From Melastoma dodecandrum (taxonomy: Eukaryota > Streptophyta > Magnoliopsida > Myrtales > Melastomataceae): DNA of 64,000 bases. Location of the stretch: the NCBI GenBank assembly GCA_029817715.1, contig JARUPY010000237.1, positions 930,001-994,000 of the forward strand, in the 5' to 3' direction. Shown piece after piece: positions 1 through 12,961 of this stretch; positions within the stretch are counted from its first letter, which is position 1; every line of letters begins with the position of its first letter. The notes beneath the pieces are model-generated. The model did no database searches. It was not told the origin of the DNA and was given only the letters and a program-made list of their open reading frames with translations. The position numbers and the translations under genes are program-made.

Positions 1-2225
1 CCTACAAAATTTTTCCAAATTAATCAGGATGGTTCCCCGTCATTTGACGGTCAAACAGCGGAAGCGACGAAACTATACCTCCACCGTGGCATCATCTATT
101 GTTTTATCTCGTGAGTCCGAGCCACGTGTACTCTGTACCATCTTATTCCTGCGTCACACTAAAAAAATAGTCCCCTATTGGGGTCAGCGATAAATCGCCG
201 AGTACGCCTTACCCTATGCACACGCGAAACATGAGACTTCTAATCACATCTAACGTGCATTTTCTGAAAAACCCTTTATGCATCATACGACTTAAACAGA
301 AAGAGGCCTGAGTCTCCAATAAGTAGATAATATCAAATCACGACGATAAGATATAAGTAATTCATTACGAACGTAAGTAGCGGTGAATAAATATATGCGA
401 CTCCCATGAATCAAACGCCATCATCTCATATCAACACTTCGTTCGGTGCCAGGACCACCGCAGTGCGTCCCCACCCCCTCCTCCGGGAGCGCCCGGGAAA
501 CGGCCAGCAGGCACGACCGCGCGTGGTCGTCACCCCCCCGCCCTCCTCCGACCCACGGTCGGGAATCATCATTGAAATATAGTGAGTACTCTCATTCTAC
601 TCCAATCATATCCAGTCCAGATAAAATGGTGCATAGCAGAAGATTGAATTGTTCACCAGGAGTCATAATTATTTAGTTTCTGAGGGGATTACTGGAAGTG
701 TCTACGTAGCAACAATTCTAAACGTTTCGTGGCTGAACCCGACGAGGCTGACAACCGTTATTTCATATGGGGAGTCAAGCAGGAGCTTACGACCCCGGAC
801 ACCGCCGTCGAAGCGAACGTATCCAGACCAGTCAATAAGCCCGACCCCCGCCCAATGTACATCTGATCGGTGCCAAGTCCACGTCCCCAACCACCGCTCA
901 ACAAATTCTGTAGACACGACCCAGTCACCCCCTCGAAGCACCCTGGACCGATTTTCCAGTTTATTTCCTCATCATTGCAGAGAATGTTCAATAGTCCCAA
1001 TTTGGGATTCTCTCCACGCTATACAGAGGCATCAAAATCCACTTATCAATTTCCTCATATAACGTCATACCCATGCCCAATCAAATGATCGTATCTCAAG
1101 GCATCATTCCTTTATAATATAGATTTAGAATCGTACCCATGGAGAGATTAACTAAAATAGTCTCTGCATACTCCAATTAATGGGACCCCGGTTTTATAAT
1201 TGAAAACCGTCCCATTTTCGGCTACCAAGTAGCCGTCCCTCTACACACTCGGATCGGAACTAGTTGGAGCTAGTATTTCCGGTCGAGTCCAATTTCTTCC
1301 CTAGGTCGCTAATCACACGACCTTAACGTGGAGTTCGGTAAGCATATGTTTAAAACCGGCAATACTCACTCTCCGCTCCTGCATCTTGCTTAAGCACGGT
1401 GGGGCGTTTTTAGAATTAAATCGAGCTATCCTCGACTCCGTTCTACCTCTCACCAGACTTCCCCTGTACTCACTTCCCAAAACCCACGATATACACACAC
1501 ATGACAGGGCAAAACAAGCATAGACAGACAGGGGAAGGGGAAAGGACGTACAGTTCGTTCTTTATTGATCCGTTCACTCTTCGTGCAGCCAACCTCACCT
1601 CAGGTCCCTCGTAGTGGCCTTCGAATCTGCTGGCCAGATCCCTTTGCTTGGAACCCACTGAGCGACCCCGCGAACGAAACCCTCCACAGTGTCCTCTTCC
1701 CCCCAACCCTTTCGTTCTCTCTCCCCCCGATGTTTCTTCCTTTTCTTTTTATCTTTATTATCATTATTTTTCTTAACCTTTTCCCCATCAATCACCCTTG
1801 GCCTATCAGTGAAATCTCATACGGTCAGGGAAACTCTTTTAAATTCCCAAATCCTTATATCCTATCCGATTTGTAAATTTCAGTTGTCCTATGTGCCGAC
1901 ACGGTCCACTACTTGTCTTAAGCCTTCATTCGACTAATGCAATTTAACTAACCAAACTTAAGCCTAATCAAAATCCGCGGCGTTATACGAATTTTATCGC
2001 GACTCAAACCCGATTTCGTTTGGGTCCAGGCGTCCCCTTTTCCGCGTGACGTAATCACACGAAATCGAATTTAAAGTCCCGATAATATTCGATATTACGT
2101 CCACTGACAACGAAGGTATTAACTCTCGTGCCACGTCGGATTTTGACTCAGTCAAACGACCTAATACTGGTCAACATACTAGTTCAAATAATATACTTTC
2201 ATTTCCGAAATTTCGGGTCGTTACA
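1..2225 (-). repeat. 3' LTR of the Tekay element (left-truncated by window)
   Basis: This segment matches 7815-10053 almost base for base and ends in GGGTCGTTACA at 2225. Relative to the element it is the downstream LTR, so it should hold the polyadenylation region. A 14-bp stretch near 9641 of the other LTR is missing here at about 1813. Several ORFs of 60-137 codons inside it are duplicated exactly in the other LTR, look unlike proteins, and are not annotated as genes. Confidence 0.95.
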
Positions 2226-2240
2226 ATCTACCCCCCTTAA
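2226..2240 (-). other. polypurine tract of the Tekay element
   Basis: On the minus strand the bases next to the 3' LTR read TTAAGGGGGGTAGAT, a purine-rich run directly abutting the LTR start. This is the expected plus-strand DNA primer site. Confidence 0.8.
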
Positions 2241-2280
2241 TTTAAATTTCGTCCCCGAAATTTCATTGTACATATCATTC

Positions 2281-5200
2281 TCACTCAAATAAGTACGGAT
2301 ACATCTCTTTCATCTTGGATTCTATTTCCCAAGTGAACTCCTCAATATTCCCATGCGACCAACGTATCCGCACCATAGGAACCACTCGATGACGGAGCTG
2401 TTTCTCCAACCTATCAACTATCTCCACGGGCTCCGTAGTGACTTGTAAGTTTGGAGCCACCTCAATCTGCTCATCATGTAGCACATGTCGAGGATCTGGG
2501 ACGTACTTCCTAAGCATAGCTACATGGAAGACGTTATGGATATCCGCCAATCTGGGGGGTAAGGCTAACCTATAGGCCACACTCCCGATCCTCTCCAAGA
2601 TCTCGTAAGGTCCAATATATCTCGGGCTTAATTTTCCTTTAAGCCCAAATCGGAGGTTCATTTTGGTAGGAGATACTTTCAGAAAGACGTAGTCACCTAC
2701 CTCAAACTCAAGAGGCCTGCGCCGCCTGTCTGCATAACTCTTTTGTCTACTCTGGGCGGCGCGAAGACGATCCTGTATAAGCCTAATCATCTCAGTAGTC
2801 TCACGGACCATCTCAGGTCCTAACTCAGACTGCTCTCCACTCTCGTTCCAACATAGAGGAGTTCTACACGGGCGACCATACAGAGCTTCAAAGGGAGCCA
2901 TCTGAATGCTCTGTTGGTAACTGTTGTTGTACGAGAACTCCACCAAAGGTAGCTGATCTACCCACGAGCCTTCCAGATCTAAAGCACAAGCTCTCAACAT
3001 ATCCTCAAGTATCTGGATGATGCGCTCGGTCTGACCATCTGTCTGAGGGTGGAAGGCAGTGCTCATATTCAATCTCGTGCCCAATGACCGCTGTATATTG
3101 CTCCAGAACCGAGAAGTAAACCTCGCATCCCTGTCAGAAACTATAACACTGGGAACACCGTGAAGGCGAATGACTTCCTTCACATACAGCTTGGCCAATT
3201 TGGCAACCGAGTACGTTACACTAATGGGGATGAAGTGGGCAGATTTAGTCAATCTATCCACTATCACCCAAACAGAATCAAAACCCTGCACTGTCCTGGG
3301 CAGGTTAGTCACAAAATCCATGGCGATCTCATCCCATTTCCATTCGGGAATTGGCAACGGCTGAAGTTCTCCACCCGGTCTGCGATGCTCAATCGTGACC
3401 CGCTGACAGATCAAGCAGCTGCTCACGTACTGAGCCACATCTCTTTTCATACCTGACCACCAGTACTGTTTCCGTAGATTCTGGTACATTTTGGTGACCC
3501 CGGGGTGGATACTATACGCACTCAAATGAGCCTCATCCATGATCAGCTTCCGTAGATCCTCCTGAGCAGGTATGCAGATACGTCCCTGGTACCGCAACAA
3601 ATCATCATCAGACACACTAAACTCAGTATCTGCCTGATCTTGCAACTTGGATCGCTCCTCCGTCAGGTATGGATCTTGGAGTTGGGCCGCGTGAATCAAA
3701 TCCATCAACTGAGACCCAATGATCATGGTAGCAAGTAGAGGACCATTGCCACTAAATCCAACTCTAACTCCGATCTCATTTACCTGCTCGCGTAGTCGCC
3801 ATTCTTCTACTTCAATGCTGGCTAAGGAGGCAGTCTTTCGGCTCAATGCATCGGCAACCACGTTTGCTCTGCCTGGATGGTAAGAGATCGTGCAGTCGTA
3901 ATCTTTGATCAGTTCCATCCACCGCCTTTGTCTCATATTCAGCTCATCCTGAGAAAACAAGTATTTCAGGCTCTTATGGTCGGTGAATATCTCGAAGGTT
4001 TCTCCATATAGATAGTGGCGCCAAATTTTCAAAGCGAAGACTACTGCAGCAAGCTCCAAGTCGTGTGTAGGGTAATTCTGTTCATGAACTTTAAGTTGTC
4101 TGGAAGCATAGGCTACTACCCTGCCGTGCTGCATCAGCACAGCACCCAATCCGAAATAAGAAGCATCACAGTAGACTGCGAATCCTCCACTGCCACTGGG
4201 CAATACCAACACTGGTGCAGATGTCAATCTGTTTCTTAACTCGAGGAAGCTCTCCTCACACTCATGAGTCCACTCGAACGCCGTACCCTTTTTCAGTAGC
4301 TGGGTCAAAGGTCTAGCGATCCGAGAGAATCCCTCTATAAAGCGCCTGTAATACCCAGCTAAGCCTAGGAAACTCCGCATCTCTGTAACAGTAGTAGGCC
4401 TGGGCCAATTAAGAACTGCTTCGACTTTGGATGGATCCACTGCAATACCCTCTGCGGATACAATATGGCCCAAGAAGCTCACGCTGCTCATCCAGAACTC
4501 GCACTTGCTTAGCTTGGCATACAACTGATTCTGTCGTAGAACTTCTAAAACCAATCTCAGATGATCCGCGTGTTCCTCCATACTTTTAGAATATACCAGA
4601 ATATCATCTATGAACACCACTACAAACTGGTCAAGGTAGGGTCTGAAAATGCGGTTCATCAACTCCATGAAAGCTGCTGGAGCGTTAGTCAGTCCAAAAG
4701 ACATCACCAGGAATTCGTAGTGCCCATATCTGGTGCGAAAGGCAGTTTTCATAACATCAGAATCCTGCACCCTGATCTGATGATACCCTGATCTTAAATC
4801 GATTTTTGAGTAAACCACGGATCCCTGAAGCTGATAAAAAAGATCATCAATACGTGGCAAAGGATACCGGTTCTTGATGGTGGCTTTATTCAACATACGA
4901 TAGTCAATACACATTCTCATCGTACCGTCTTTCTTTTTCACAAACAACACAGGTGCACCCCACGGAGACACACTGGGGCGTATAAAGCCCTTATCTAATA
5001 ACTCCTGGAGTTGTACCTTCAACTCTCTTAACTCAGAAAACCCCATACGATACGGGGCTCGGGAAATAGGTTCCGTACCTGGAACAACATCAATCACAAA
5101 GTCTACTTCTCTTGACGGTGGTAATCCAGGGAGTTCCTCCGGGAATACATCCTCGTAATCCCGTACTACGGAAATGTCCTGCAAACTCGGAAGTTCCTCC

Positions 5201-6714
5201 TTCAGATTCAGCACCACTGCCAGAAAAGCTTCGCCACCATCACGCAAAATCCGCTGAGCCTCCATCGCCGCTATCAAGGGAATCCCGTCACACTGGTACT
5301 CCTGTCCGGAGTATGCACAGACTGGCTGTCCTGGAACTTTGAATAAAATCTCTCGTCTGACGCAATCCACCATGGCATGGCACGTCATCAGCCAGTCCAT
5401 GCCCAGTATGACATCAAACTCCCTGATCTGAAAGACAACCAAATCAATACGTGACTGGAGAAAGTTCACCGTAATCTCGCAATCCCTGCATACCGATCGC
5501 ATCGGCATGCTCTCCCCATTGGGCATCCATACCCGTAAAGGACTACCTCCCAAATCCACAACGAAACCGTATCTATCCACGAACCTCTGAGAGATGAAGG
5601 AATGGGTGGCGCCCGTATCAAAAAGTGCTGTGGCGTCCCACCCGTTGACAAGAATCATACCTGACATAGCGTTGCTGGAGGGACCCGCACGTCCTCGGCC
5701 TATGGCACTGACACGGCTAGATCCTGTCGGTTGGTTAATCGAGCCCCTGGATGAGCCTCTGCCAGACATGGAACGAGACCCAGCAAATGAGGGACCAGCA
5801 CCACCACTACGGCTCCTAGTCAGCTGTGGACAGTGGTTCCGAATGTGGCCTTGCTCGCCACACTGGAAACAAATGACTCCCATAGCTGGGCATGTCAATC
5901 CTCCATGGGATCGTCCGCAGCGAGAACAGGTAGGTGAATGAGCTGGCCGAGCACCTCGGCCGTAGCCACTAGGTTTGGAGATCCCACTAGAATTGGGCCT
6001 CCTGCTTCCCCCAAAGAAACGGCTCACTCCCCTAAAGAATCCTGCGGATTTCTTTGATGGTCCAGCCTCCTCTTTCCCTTTACGTGCTTTCAGCGCGTCT
6101 TTATCCTTCAACGCTCTCTCTATGGCCTGAGCTCGATGGTAGAGCTCCTCAAAAGTCTGTGATGAAAGCGGTACCAGCTTGGAACGGATCCTTGGATGCA
6201 GGCCCATCAGATACCTATGAGCCCTCTGTTCCGGCGTAGCTACCTGGCCTGGAGCGTACCTAGCAAGCTCAGTGAATTTGCGCTCATGTTCGTCAACCGT
6301 CATGTCCCCTTGCTCGAGCAACTCGAACTCTCTGATCTTATCAAGTCTCATAGTGGCCGGAAAATACTTATCCAGGAAGGCCTGGCGGAATTGTTGCCAC
6401 ACGGTGCCCTGGTAGTGTGCACGAACGGCCACCATGGAAGATGTCCACCACAAATCAGCGCCCTCTTGCAAATAATACTCGACCACCGCCAGTTTCTCAG
6501 CATCAGTATACTCCAAATACTTGAAAATCTTGTCCCAGTTCTGGAGGAAAGACTGGGCCTTTTCAGGCCCTTCGTTACCCTCAAACGTAGGTGGGTTCAT
6601 CTTCCCAACCTCCCTAATGATCTTTAGCCGGCGGCGGTTAGTTGGTGCCGCCCCAGCTGCACCAGAACTCCCAGCAGCGTTGCTCCCAGCATCGTCGGCC
6701 ATCTGAATGTTCAC
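2281..6714 (-). CDS. Gag-Pol polyprotein of Tekay-type chromovirus, intact
   Basis: One uninterrupted 1477-residue frame carries all proteins needed for retrotransposition. Domains in order: Gag core (about residues 40-215); two zinc-knuckle-like motifs, CX2C...C at 263-275 and a canonical CX2CX4HX4C at 282-295; aspartic protease with DTGA at 366-369; reverse transcriptase (about 555-735) with FIDD at 701-704; RNase H with acidic residues D850, E887, D912 and D955; integrase with zinc ligands H1063, H1070, C1100, C1103 and catalytic D1133, D1194, E1230 (D-35-E spacing); and a short chromodomain-like tail (about 1425-1477). Every catalytic residue I looked for is present. Translation may start at 6714 or at the second methionine (6702). 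Gag and Pol are fused in one frame, as is common in plant chromoviruses. Confidence 0.95.
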   Translation of the reverse strand: MNIQMADDAGSNAAGSSGAAGAAPTNRRRLKIIREVGKMNPPTFEGNEGPEKAQSFLQNWDKIFKYLEYTDAEKLAVVEYYLQEGADLWWTSSMVAVRAHYQGTVWQQFRQAFLDKYFPATMRLDKIREFELLEQGDMTVDEHERKFTELARYAPGQVATPEQRAHRYLMGLHPRIRSKLVPLSSQTFEELYHRAQAIERALKDKDALKARKGKEEAGPSKKSAGFFRGVSRFFGGSRRPNSSGISKPSGYGRGARPAHSPTCSRCGRSHGGLTCPAMGVICFQCGEQGHIRNHCPQLTRSRSGGAGPSFAGSRSMSGRGSSRGSINQPTGSSRVSAIGRGRAGPSSNAMSGMILVNGWDATALFDTGATHSFISQRFVDRYGFVVDLGGSPLRVWMPNGESMPMRSVCRDCEITVNFLQSRIDLVVFQIREFDVILGMDWLMTCHAMVDCVRREILFKVPGQPVCAYSGQEYQCDGIPLIAAMEAQRILRDGGEAFLAVVLNLKEELPSLQDISVVRDYEDVFPEELPGLPPSREVDFVIDVVPGTEPISRAPYRMGFSELRELKVQLQELLDKGFIRPSVSPWGAPVLFVKKKDGTMRMCIDYRMLNKATIKNRYPLPRIDDLFYQLQGSVVYSKIDLRSGYHQIRVQDSDVMKTAFRTRYGHYEFLVMSFGLTNAPAAFMELMNRIFRPYLDQFVVVFIDDILVYSKSMEEHADHLRLVLEVLRQNQLYAKLSKCEFWMSSVSFLGHIVSAEGIAVDPSKVEAVLNWPRPTTVTEMRSFLGLAGYYRRFIEGFSRIARPLTQLLKKGTAFEWTHECEESFLELRNRLTSAPVLVLPSGSGGFAVYCDASYFGLGAVLMQHGRVVAYASRQLKVHEQNYPTHDLELAAVVFALKIWRHYLYGETFEIFTDHKSLKYLFSQDELNMRQRRWMELIKDYDCTISYHPGRANVVADALSRKTASLASIEVEEWRLREQVNEIGVRVGFSGNGPLLATMIIGSQLMDLIHAAQLQDPYLTEERSKLQDQADTEFSVSDDDLLRYQGRICIPAQEDLRKLIMDEAHLSAYSIHPGVTKMYQNLRKQYWWSGMKRDVAQYVSSCLICQRVTIEHRRPGGELQPLPIPEWKWDEIAMDFVTNLPRTVQGFDSVWVIVDRLTKSAHFIPISVTYSVAKLAKLYVKEVIRLHGVPSVIVSDRDARFTSRFWSNIQRSLGTRLNMSTAFHPQTDGQTERIIQILEDMLRACALDLEGSWVDQLPLVEFSYNNSYQQSIQMAPFEALYGRPCRTPLCWNESGEQSELGPEMVRETTEMIRLIQDRLRAAQSRQKSYADRRRRPLEFEVGDYVFLKVSPTKMNLRFGLKGKLSPRYIGPYEILERIGSVAYRLALPPRLADIHNVFHVAMLRKYVPDPRHVLHDEQIEVAPNLQVTTEPVEIVDRLEKQLRHRVVPMVRIRWSHGNIEEFTWEIESKMKEMYPYLFE

Positions 6715-7004
6715 AGAAAAGATTGAGTAGAAAGTTGGGAAGCAGGAAAAGTGCGACTGAAGGGTGTAGTACTCAAGATTGGCGTGGTTCCAACTGAAGA
6801 ATCCACTACCTTCTTTATACTATCAAGATTCAAGGTCCATTAATTCACGATTTATTAAAAACTGACACTCATACATGCAGGGTTACTACTCGCCTGCAAA
6901 TTGTCGGTCACATGGTTACAGTACCAGAAATGACCCTTCACACACTCTGACAAGATTCTCACTTACACACGACAAATACACTCAGCTCACACACAAGTCT
7001 AAGT

Positions 7005-7460
7005 TCAATCCTGGGGACCACGTGCGTAGTCAGCTACTGCAGCCTCAAGCTCCCTACGGGCAGCCTCAAAGAGTCCTAGATGGAAGTCCTCTACACGTCG
7101 GTCTAGTCCGGGGATACTATTCACAAGGTCCCGAAATTGTTGGCATTTCTCCAGGCGGTAGATGGGAACGTCCTCATCCTCAATCGCTGCAAGGTCTGCT
7201 ATCAGACGCCTCAACAGTGGGGTGGTAAGCTCTGGGCACGAATGATGGTCTAAGCCGGTCAGGAATCCTGTGAGAAGGTTCAAGCACTCCGTAACGGTGA
7301 CAAAGGGTGGCTGGAACTCATCATCCAGGGCCAAGTTCGGAACGTTTCCGGCTTCTGGAATCTCTGGAGCTTCACCATCTGGATCACCACTGGGGCCTGT
7401 CTTGCCCTTGAGTAGTTCAGGCATGCGTCCTGGGTGTCGACCTTCGCCGCGATTTGCCAT
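7005..7460 (-). CDS. extra leader ORF between primer-binding site and gag
   Basis: An ATG-initiated 151-codon frame lies in the roughly 1.07-kb leader of the Tekay element, in the same direction as gag and 290 bp upstream of it. The predicted protein has a basic N-terminus (MANRGEGRHPGR), a Gly/Pro/Glu-rich stretch, then a leucine- and acid-rich, probably helical C-terminal half. I recognise no domain. Its intactness beside an intact polyprotein in a young element is compatible with a functional protein or an upstream regulatory ORF; a chance open frame cannot be excluded. The rest of the leader (6715-7004, 7461-7786) shows nothing recognisable. Confidence 0.45.
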   Translation of the reverse strand: MANRGEGRHPGRMPELLKGKTGPSGDPDGEAPEIPEAGNVPNLALDDEFQPPFVTVTECLNLLTGFLTGLDHHSCPELTTPLLRRLIADLAAIEDEDVPIYRLEKCQQFRDLVNSIPGLDRRVEDFHLGLFEAARRELEAAVADYARGPQD

Positions 7461-7786
7461 ACTAACTGGTTTTACTAAGGAGTATTACTTGTGATCTTTA
7501 TGGCTAGGATGTGATTTTTCACTGACTGCTCCTCAATCATATTTATAATAAGTTTTCATTTGTCATCTAGCCATCCGTGTGGTCTTTTCAACTCACAGGC
7601 ACGCGTACTGTACCCTGTCAAGTCTATTCGCACTCAGAAAGATTCCCCTGACAAAGGTGAGTGCGCCCGTGTCTATCTTTTATTTACTTTGTCAGACTCT
7701 GTCCAGTCTTATCATTCACGGGTAAGTTTACTATTCTTTTTCATTTAACCCTAAAGCGCAGACTAATCCACCTTATTACTCCAACT

Positions 7787-7804
7787 AACCTGGCTCTGAT
7801 ACCA
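7787..7804 (-). other. tRNA-iMet primer-binding site of the Tekay element
   Basis: The minus strand reads TGGTATCAGAGCCAGGTT starting 2 bp from the 5' LTR end. It is complementary to the 3' end of plant initiator tRNA-Met, the usual minus-strand primer for these elements. Confidence 0.95.
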
Positions 7805-7806
7805 AC

Positions 7807-10053
7807 TGTAACGACCTACAAAATTTTTCCAAATTAATCAGAATGGTTCCCCGTCATTTGACGGTCAAACAGCGGAAGCGACGAAACTATACCTCCACCG
7901 TGGCATCCTCTATTGTTTTATCTCGTGAGTCCGAGCCACGTGTACTCTGTACCATCTTATTCCTGCGTCACACTAAAAAAATAGTCCCCTATTGGGGTCA
8001 GCGATAAATCGCCGAGTACGCCTCACCCTATGCACACGCGAAACATGAGACTACTATTCACATCTAACGTGCATTTTCTGAAAAACCCTTTATGCATCAT
8101 ACGACTTAAACAGAAAGAGGCCTGAGTCTCCAATAAGTAGATAATATCAAATCACGACGACAAGATGTAAGTAATTCATCACGATCGTAAGTAGCGGTAA
8201 ATAAATATACGCGACTCCCATGAATCAAACGCCATCATCTCATATCAACACTTCGTTCGGTGCCAGGACCACCGCAGTGCGTCCCCACCCCCTCCTCCGG
8301 GAGCGCCCGGGAAACGGCCAGCAGGCACGACCGCGCGTGGTCGTCACCCCCCCGCCCTCCTCCGACCCACGGTCGGGAATCATCATTGAAATATAGTGAG
8401 TACTCTCATTCTACTCCAATCATATCCAGTCCAGATAAAATGGTGCATAGCAGAAGATTGAATTGTTCACCAGGAGTCATAATTATTTAGTTTCTGAGGG
8501 GATTACTGGAAGTGTCTACGTAGCAACAATTCTAAACGTTTCGTGGCTGAACCCGACGAGGCTGACAACCGTTATTTCATATGGGGAGTCAAGCAGGAGC
8601 TTACGACCCCGGACACCGCCGTCGAAGCGAACGTATCCAGACCAGTCAATAAGCCCGACCCCCGCCCAATGTACATCTGATCGGTGCCAAGTCCACGTCC
8701 CCAACCACCGCTCAACAAATTCTGTAGACACGACCCAGTCACCCCCTCGAAGCACCCTGGACCGATTTTCCAGTTTATTTCCTCATCATTGCAGAGAATG
8801 TTCAATAGTCCCAATTTGGGATTCTCTCCACGCTATACAGAGGCATCAAAATCCACTTATCAATTTCCTCATATAACGTCATACCCATGCCCAATCAAAT
8901 GATCGTATCTCAAGGCATCATTCCTTTATAATATAGATTTAGAATCGTACCCATGGAGAGATTAACTAAAATAGTCTCTGCATACTCCAATTAATGGGAC
9001 CCCGGTTTTATAATTGAAAACCGTCCCATTTTCGGCTACCAAGTAGCCGTCCCTCTACACACTCGGATCGGAACTAGTTGGAGCTAGTATTTCCGGTCGA
9101 GTCCAATTTCTTCCCTAGGTCGCTAATCACACGACCTTAACGTGGAGTTCGGTAAGCATACGTTTAAAACCGGCAATACTCACTCTCCGCTCCTGCATCT
9201 TGCTTAAGCACGGTGGGGCGTTTTTAGAATTAAATCGAGCTATCCTCGACTCCGTTCTACCTCTCACCAGACTTCCCCTGTACTCACTTCCCAAAACCCA
9301 CGATATACACACACATGACAAGGCAAAACAAGCATAGACAGACAGGGGAAGGGGAAAGGACGTACAGTTCGTTCTTTATTGATCCGTTCACTCTTCGTGC
9401 AGCCAACCTCACCTCAGGTCCCTCGTAGTGGCCTTCGAATCTGCTGGCCAGATCCCTTTGCTTGGAACCCACTGAGCGACCCCGCGAACGAAACCCTCCA
9501 CAGTGTCCTCTTCCCCCGACCCTTTCCTTTTCTCTCCCCCCGATGTTTCTTCCTTTTCTTTTTATCTTTATTATCATTATTTTTCTTATCCTTTTCCCCA
9601 TCAATCACCCATGGCCTATCCGTGAAATCCTCACCCGATATGATTCATACGGTCAGGGGAACTCTTTTAAATTCCCAAATCCTTATATCCTATCCGATTT
9701 GTAAATTTCAGTTGTCCTATGTGCCGACACGGTCCACTACTTGTCTTAAGCCTTCATTCGACTAATGCAATTTAACTAACCAAACTTAAGCCTAATCAAA
9801 ATCCGCGGCGTTATACGAATTTTATCGCGACTCAAACCCGATTTCGTTTGGGTCCAGGCGTCCCCTTTCCCGCGTGACGTAATCACACGAAATCGAATTT
9901 AAAGTCCCGATAATATTCGATATTACGTCCACTGACAACGAAGGTATTAACTCTCGTGCCACGTCGGATTTTGACTCAGTCAAACGACCTAATACTGGTC
10001 AACATAGTAGTTCAAATAATATACTTTCATTTCCGAAATTTCGGGTCGTTACA
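7807..10053 (-). repeat. 5' LTR of the Tekay element
   Basis: The 2247-bp repeat starts TGTAACGACC and ends GGGTCGTTACA on the plus strand. It should contain the promoter driving the minus-strand genomic RNA. It differs from the left LTR at scattered positions, clustered in the first 400 bp and between about 9510 and 9660. Confidence 0.95.
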
Positions 10054-10254
10054 ACCCAATTAGATTTTGTAAGCTCGATGCATGTCGATAAAACGTAACG
10101 GAAATGGTTATTCATAGCAAAATTGTCATCTTTTCTTTGATAGAGCTTGTTTGTTATAAATAAACTCACTTTGATTTTTCTAAAATTTTGAAATTTCTTT
10201 TAATGGTGTGTTTTTTTTATAGTTGATTTACCTTTGTTTGTTCTAGGTTTTTTA

Positions 10255-12195
10255 TGGAGGATTTAACACAAGTTACACGTTTAGGGTCAAATTTTTCGGC
10301 CTTTTATGATAATAAAAAATTAGGGAATGTGGATGAAAATGGTGATGTGATCGAAGTAAAGATAGAATCGCAAGATCGGAAAATAAATAGTTGTTAGGGC
10401 AACATACAAAGGAAGGTCACTTCTGCAGTATGAAACTTTTCTGATCAAGTTAGCATGGAGGAGGTTGATAGACAAATGATAAACAAATCAATCTATAAGG
10501 ATTGTAAGACTTCTCTTTTGTATTTTAGTAAATATGACGTGAAATTTAAAAAGGCATATTAGTACATTTCCTAGAAAAGGTGGTGATATTGGTCAAATTT
10601 GCTGGAGTTGATGGTCTTTGATGTTATTAAACATGACTTGCCTCTTTCTTTTGTGGAGTATGATGGAGTTAGGGCACTGCTAAAATATCTCAATGAGAAT
10701 ATTGGGCATATTTATAGAAATACTTTGATAACTTATTTGATGAAGATATGAAAGGAAAGAAAATAAAAATAGAGCATATGTTGAAATATTTGTCGGGAAG
10801 AATATGTTTGACTTCTAATTTATGGACTTCAATTGTAACTGATGGGTATATGTCTTATAGTGCACTTCATTGAAAAAGATTAGATCTTTCGAAAGAAAGA
10901 GTTTGAATCTTACTTATATACCGCCTCTGGCATTGCTTTAATTGCTCGCTGATTGGGGAGTGGACGCTAAGTTGTTTTCTATGACGTTGGATAATGCATT
11001 TGCTAATGATGTGTTGAAGGAGCTACTAAAGGTACAATTAAGTGCACGAGGGATACTTCTCTCTTCCGGTAATTTCTTTTACATTTGATGTTGGGCACAC
11101 ATTCTCAATTTGATTGTTCAAGAAGGACTAAAGGAGATAGATCTTGCGGTGGAAAAAATTAGAGTAACGATTAAGTATGTGAAATGATGTAATGCTAGAA
11201 AGGTTAAATTTATTGAGTATGTTAATCCTTTTAATTTGTGTAGAAAGAGATGATTGAGACATGATGTTCCAAATCAATAGAACTCTAATATCTTATGCTT
11301 GACGGCAATATTTATAAGCATTGTCCTTTAGAGGTTGAATGGGATAGAATCAGAAAAATTAATTACTTTTGAAACTTTTCTTTGAACATGTGTGGTACAA
11401 GGCATGTTACTGCAAACTTTTACATTCCATCTGTTCAAAATGGATATCATGTGTTGAAGAAGAGTAGAATAAAGATGATTGTTCTTGAAAGTTACAGTGA
11501 CAGGAATGTATTCTACGTATGAAAAGTATTGATCTAAATATAGAACAATATTGGCAATTGCTTTGGTTTCGACCCTCGGTACAAAATTCATTTTGTTGAA
11601 TGGAATTGTTAGAAGCCTTAAGGAAATCACTTGACAAAGCTCTTAAATATTTGAAGACAATTATTTGATCTCTTTAATGAATATAAGGTGAAGAAAGGGT
11701 GTATATCTTGTAATTCAAACGTTCGGGCTAACGTAAATAAACCCAATGATTCGTGTAAAATCAAAGATGACTTTAAGCTAGATTATTTTTAATTATTGAA
11801 TTCAATTTTTCATTTTTCTATTATATTGTAGGAATTTGATTCATTTAAAAGTTTAGAGTTTGACGGTTGTTTAAATAAATCTAAATTGAAGCAATATTTG
11901 GATGAGTCACGAATGAAAGTAGTTGATTTAGATATTTTGGAATATTAAAAAGTAATTAATTTTTATATCCAAATGTTGTAAGAATGTCTCGCGTTGTGTA
12001 AAGTGTGTTGATATCCACCGTGGCATCTGAATATGCATTTGATAATGCAGATCATATTTTACATCTATATCAAAGTTCGTTAAACGAGAAATTGGAGAAG
12101 CATTGTTATATACAACGGATTGACTTTATATGGAGAGGGTTATTAGCAATTATTGTTATCAGTTTTCCTAACGGTTTTAGTGATATCTCTTGAAG
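10255..12195 (+). pseudogene. decayed hAT-superfamily transposase (RICESLEEPER-like)
   Basis: Translating across several stops and frameshifts gives segments typical of plant hAT transposases. About 10610-10730 reads like the HDLPLSFVEYDG and KYLNENIGHIYRNT region. About 10800-10870 gives RICLTSNLWTS. About 10950-11060 gives DWGVDAKLFSMTLDNA. About 11095-11190 gives HILNLIVQEGLKEID. The C-terminal hATC dimerisation motif STVASEYAF is readable at 12013-12040 in a 62-codon frame. The N-terminal zinc-finger part is barely recognisable. There is no intact frame, so the copy is dead. The Tekay LTR ends only about 200 bp upstream, and I did not find the element's terminal repeats. Confidence 0.8.
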
Positions 12196-12892
12196 GTTCA
12201 ACTCACGATAAATTTAGGCACAAGCAACACAATGACATCAAATGTTGATTTAAGCTATTTTTATATTTTATAAAACATAAACATAGTTTGCTTTAATTTT
12301 TTTTTCTAGTTCAAAAACTTTACTTGCAATATTTATTATTAATTAGTTAATTGAATTATGCATATAGCTATTTTATTTTTCGATTATTACGTAATCATTT
12401 TATTATATATATTTAGATTTTCACATTTATAAGATTTTATATATATAATTTTTGAACGGATTGACACGTATAACACATTCATTAAATGTATCAGGGTTTC
12501 ATGTTTCACATTTTAATACGATTAGATAAACGGAACTAGTCTTCTGTGTGAGATTTCAAAATACAAATTCAGTGAGACATAACATGTTAACGACATGAAT
12601 GACACGGACTGACACAGTGGTGAACGCATGGATTTTGGGTCTGCACGTTCCACGACAATGAGTGGATATGAATTGGTCTACTAGGTCAACTAATTAATGT
12701 AAATTCAGATGAATTATGAGCTTCAACTGTAGCGTCTAATGTCTGATGTGTAAATTAAGTAATATTTTTATAATATCGAACGCATGTGAAATCGGGTAAC
12801 TGTGAAATCGGTCCGTTTAAGTTTCGTAAAGTGTGAAACTTATTTAGTAATATTTTACGGTGGCCTTCTAGAAATTTCGTAAAAAGTCCATA

Positions 12893-12916
12893 GGCTTCGT
12901 AATATATTACGAAGCC
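12893..12916. repeat. 24-bp perfect palindrome
   Basis: The arms GGCTTCGTAATA and TATTACGAAGCC are exact reverse complements with no spacer. The site is AT-rich in the middle and lies about 45 bp left of the SIRE-like element's target site. It may be the core of a small inverted-repeat element. Confidence 0.7.
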
Positions 12917-12961
12917 CATCATATTGTTTCGTATTTTATGAAGTATAATTTCATAAGTAGT

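Larger units (their letters stand above)
1..10053 (-). mobile_element. Tekay-type Ty3/gypsy chromovirus, nearly complete
   Basis: This LTR retrotransposon lies on the minus strand: 5' LTR at 7807-10053, tRNA-iMet primer-binding site, leader with an extra ORF, an unbroken gag-pol reading frame, a polypurine tract, and a 3' LTR that runs off the left edge by about 8 bp. The LTRs carry TG...CA ends with matching terminal inverted bases (TGTAACGACC). By eye they differ at roughly 1 percent of positions plus one 14-bp indel, so the insertion is recent. Clade assignment rests on the RT-RNaseH-integrase order, the truncated chromodomain-like tail of pol, and the long LTRs. The target duplication cannot be tested because the left flank is outside the window. 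Confidence 0.93.

Noticed and set aside
446..1062. ORFs of 72-137 codons in the left Tekay LTR, repeated at 8260-8902
   Set aside because: They are present identically because the LTRs are copies, overlap on both strands, and have no protein-like features.
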